Shown here: in pieces, positions 5,154-5,398 of the stretch
How positions within the stretch are numbered: position 1 is the stretch's first letter
How the letters are laid out: each line of letters starts with the position of its first letter
Assembly (NCBI GenBank): GCA_016787105.1
Contig: JAEUVI010000075.1
Location: 1-5,398 of the forward strand
Source of the DNA: Chitinophagaceae bacterium
Lineage (GTDB): Bacteria; Bacteroidota; Bacteroidia; Chitinophagales; Chitinophagaceae
Direction: 5' to 3'
Length of the DNA stretch: 5,398 nt
Notes under the pieces: model-generated
Seen by the model: the letters and a program-made list of their open reading frames with translations, nothing else
The model's database searches: none
Told to the model about the DNA's origin: nothing
Made by a program: the position numbers and the translations under genes

Positions 5154-5398
5154 TCACCTCCTAAAGAAATCATTATGAATTTTTAGGTGCTCTTTCGATG
5201 GCAAAAACTTATCTGGAAGATTTATTTGCATACCATCCACTTTTAAGAAATAACTATCAATAGTTTTTGCCAAGTCTTTAGCCTTAAATTTTGAAGAAAC
5301 CTTAATAGTATAATCTTTAGCCAATATTGTAATAAGCCCTTTATCAAATGCCCTATCGTGAAGTGCATTCAAACAAATCCCATTTGTTGGGTTCAACC
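5154..5398 (-). CDS. HNH-type endonuclease, C-terminal part
   Basis: The frame runs off the window edge, so only about 81 C-terminal codons are seen; the TGA stop is at 5156-5154. The first visible residues, NPTNGICLNALHDRAFDKGLIT (given here in pieces: NPTNGICLNALH at 2-13 and DRAFDKGLIT at 14-23), match the second half of the HNH_2-type nuclease motif. The conserved Asn and His belong to the metal-binding finger; the first His of the motif lies outside the window. The tail (INLPDKFLPSKEHLKIHND) is the usual ending of this group, where a Leu-Pro-x-x-x-x-Pro stretch follows the nuclease core. Such proteins often act as restriction enzymes, alone or beside a methyltransferase, but no partner is visible. 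The apparent start at 5396 is only a TTG inside the motif and is not a real start. Confidence 0.8.
   Translation of the reverse strand, partial: LNPTNGICLNALHDRAFDKGLITILAKDYTIKVSSKFKAKDLAKTIDSYFLKVDGMQINLPDKFLPSKEHLKIHNDFFRR

Noticed and set aside
1..5398. CRISPR arrays, tRNA, rRNA or a complete insertion sequence
   Set aside because: No regularly spaced direct repeats, no cloverleaf-like sequence, no rRNA motifs and no transposase frame were seen.

Overview
The window looks like chromosomal DNA from a member of the Bacteroidota, most probably the Chitinophagaceae or a close relative. The evidence is a moderately AT-rich composition, a promoter resembling the Bacteroidota TTTG / TAnnTTTG type, starts without Shine-Dalgarno motifs, and protein types typical of that group: a NadR-like kinase, a secreted arylsulfatase A-type enzyme, and an ECF sigma factor paired with a small membrane protein. 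Family assignments come from motif recognition only; no database search was run.

Layout. Bases 1-449 hold the 3' part of a conserved-looking protein with two membrane segments. A monofunctional peptidoglycan glycosyltransferase (mtgA, 527-1228) follows on the same strand. A NadR-like P-loop kinase (1315-1932) lies convergently on the minus strand. It carries an in-frame insertion of about 108 bp of low-complexity, partly self-complementary repeat (1630-1738), and its stop codon sits in a second small repeat. A 96-bp divergent intergenic region separates it from a secreted sulfatase (2029-3489). The sulfatase has a Cys-type maturation site in the variant form C-A-A-T-R.

Forty bases later comes an ECF-type sigma factor (3530-4090). 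Ten bases after its stop comes a 114-residue protein with two membrane segments (4101-4445), and then a strong intrinsic terminator (4471-4500). The sigma factor and membrane protein form a clear two-gene unit. A possible ECF-type promoter just upstream of the sigma gene suggests autoregulation. The membrane protein is a candidate partner or inhibitor of the sigma factor, but it has no recognisable anti-sigma motif.

From 4501 to 5153 the DNA is gene-poor. It holds a plausible 54-residue membrane peptide (4545-4709), a possible decayed coding fragment on the minus strand, several inverted repeats and palindromes, and no confident larger gene. The window ends in the C-terminal part of an HNH-type endonuclease on the minus strand (5154-5398). 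Most of the window is ordinary. The points worth a second look are the repeat inserted into the kinase, the sulfatase signature variant, the sigma/membrane-protein pair, and the structured AT-rich spacer.
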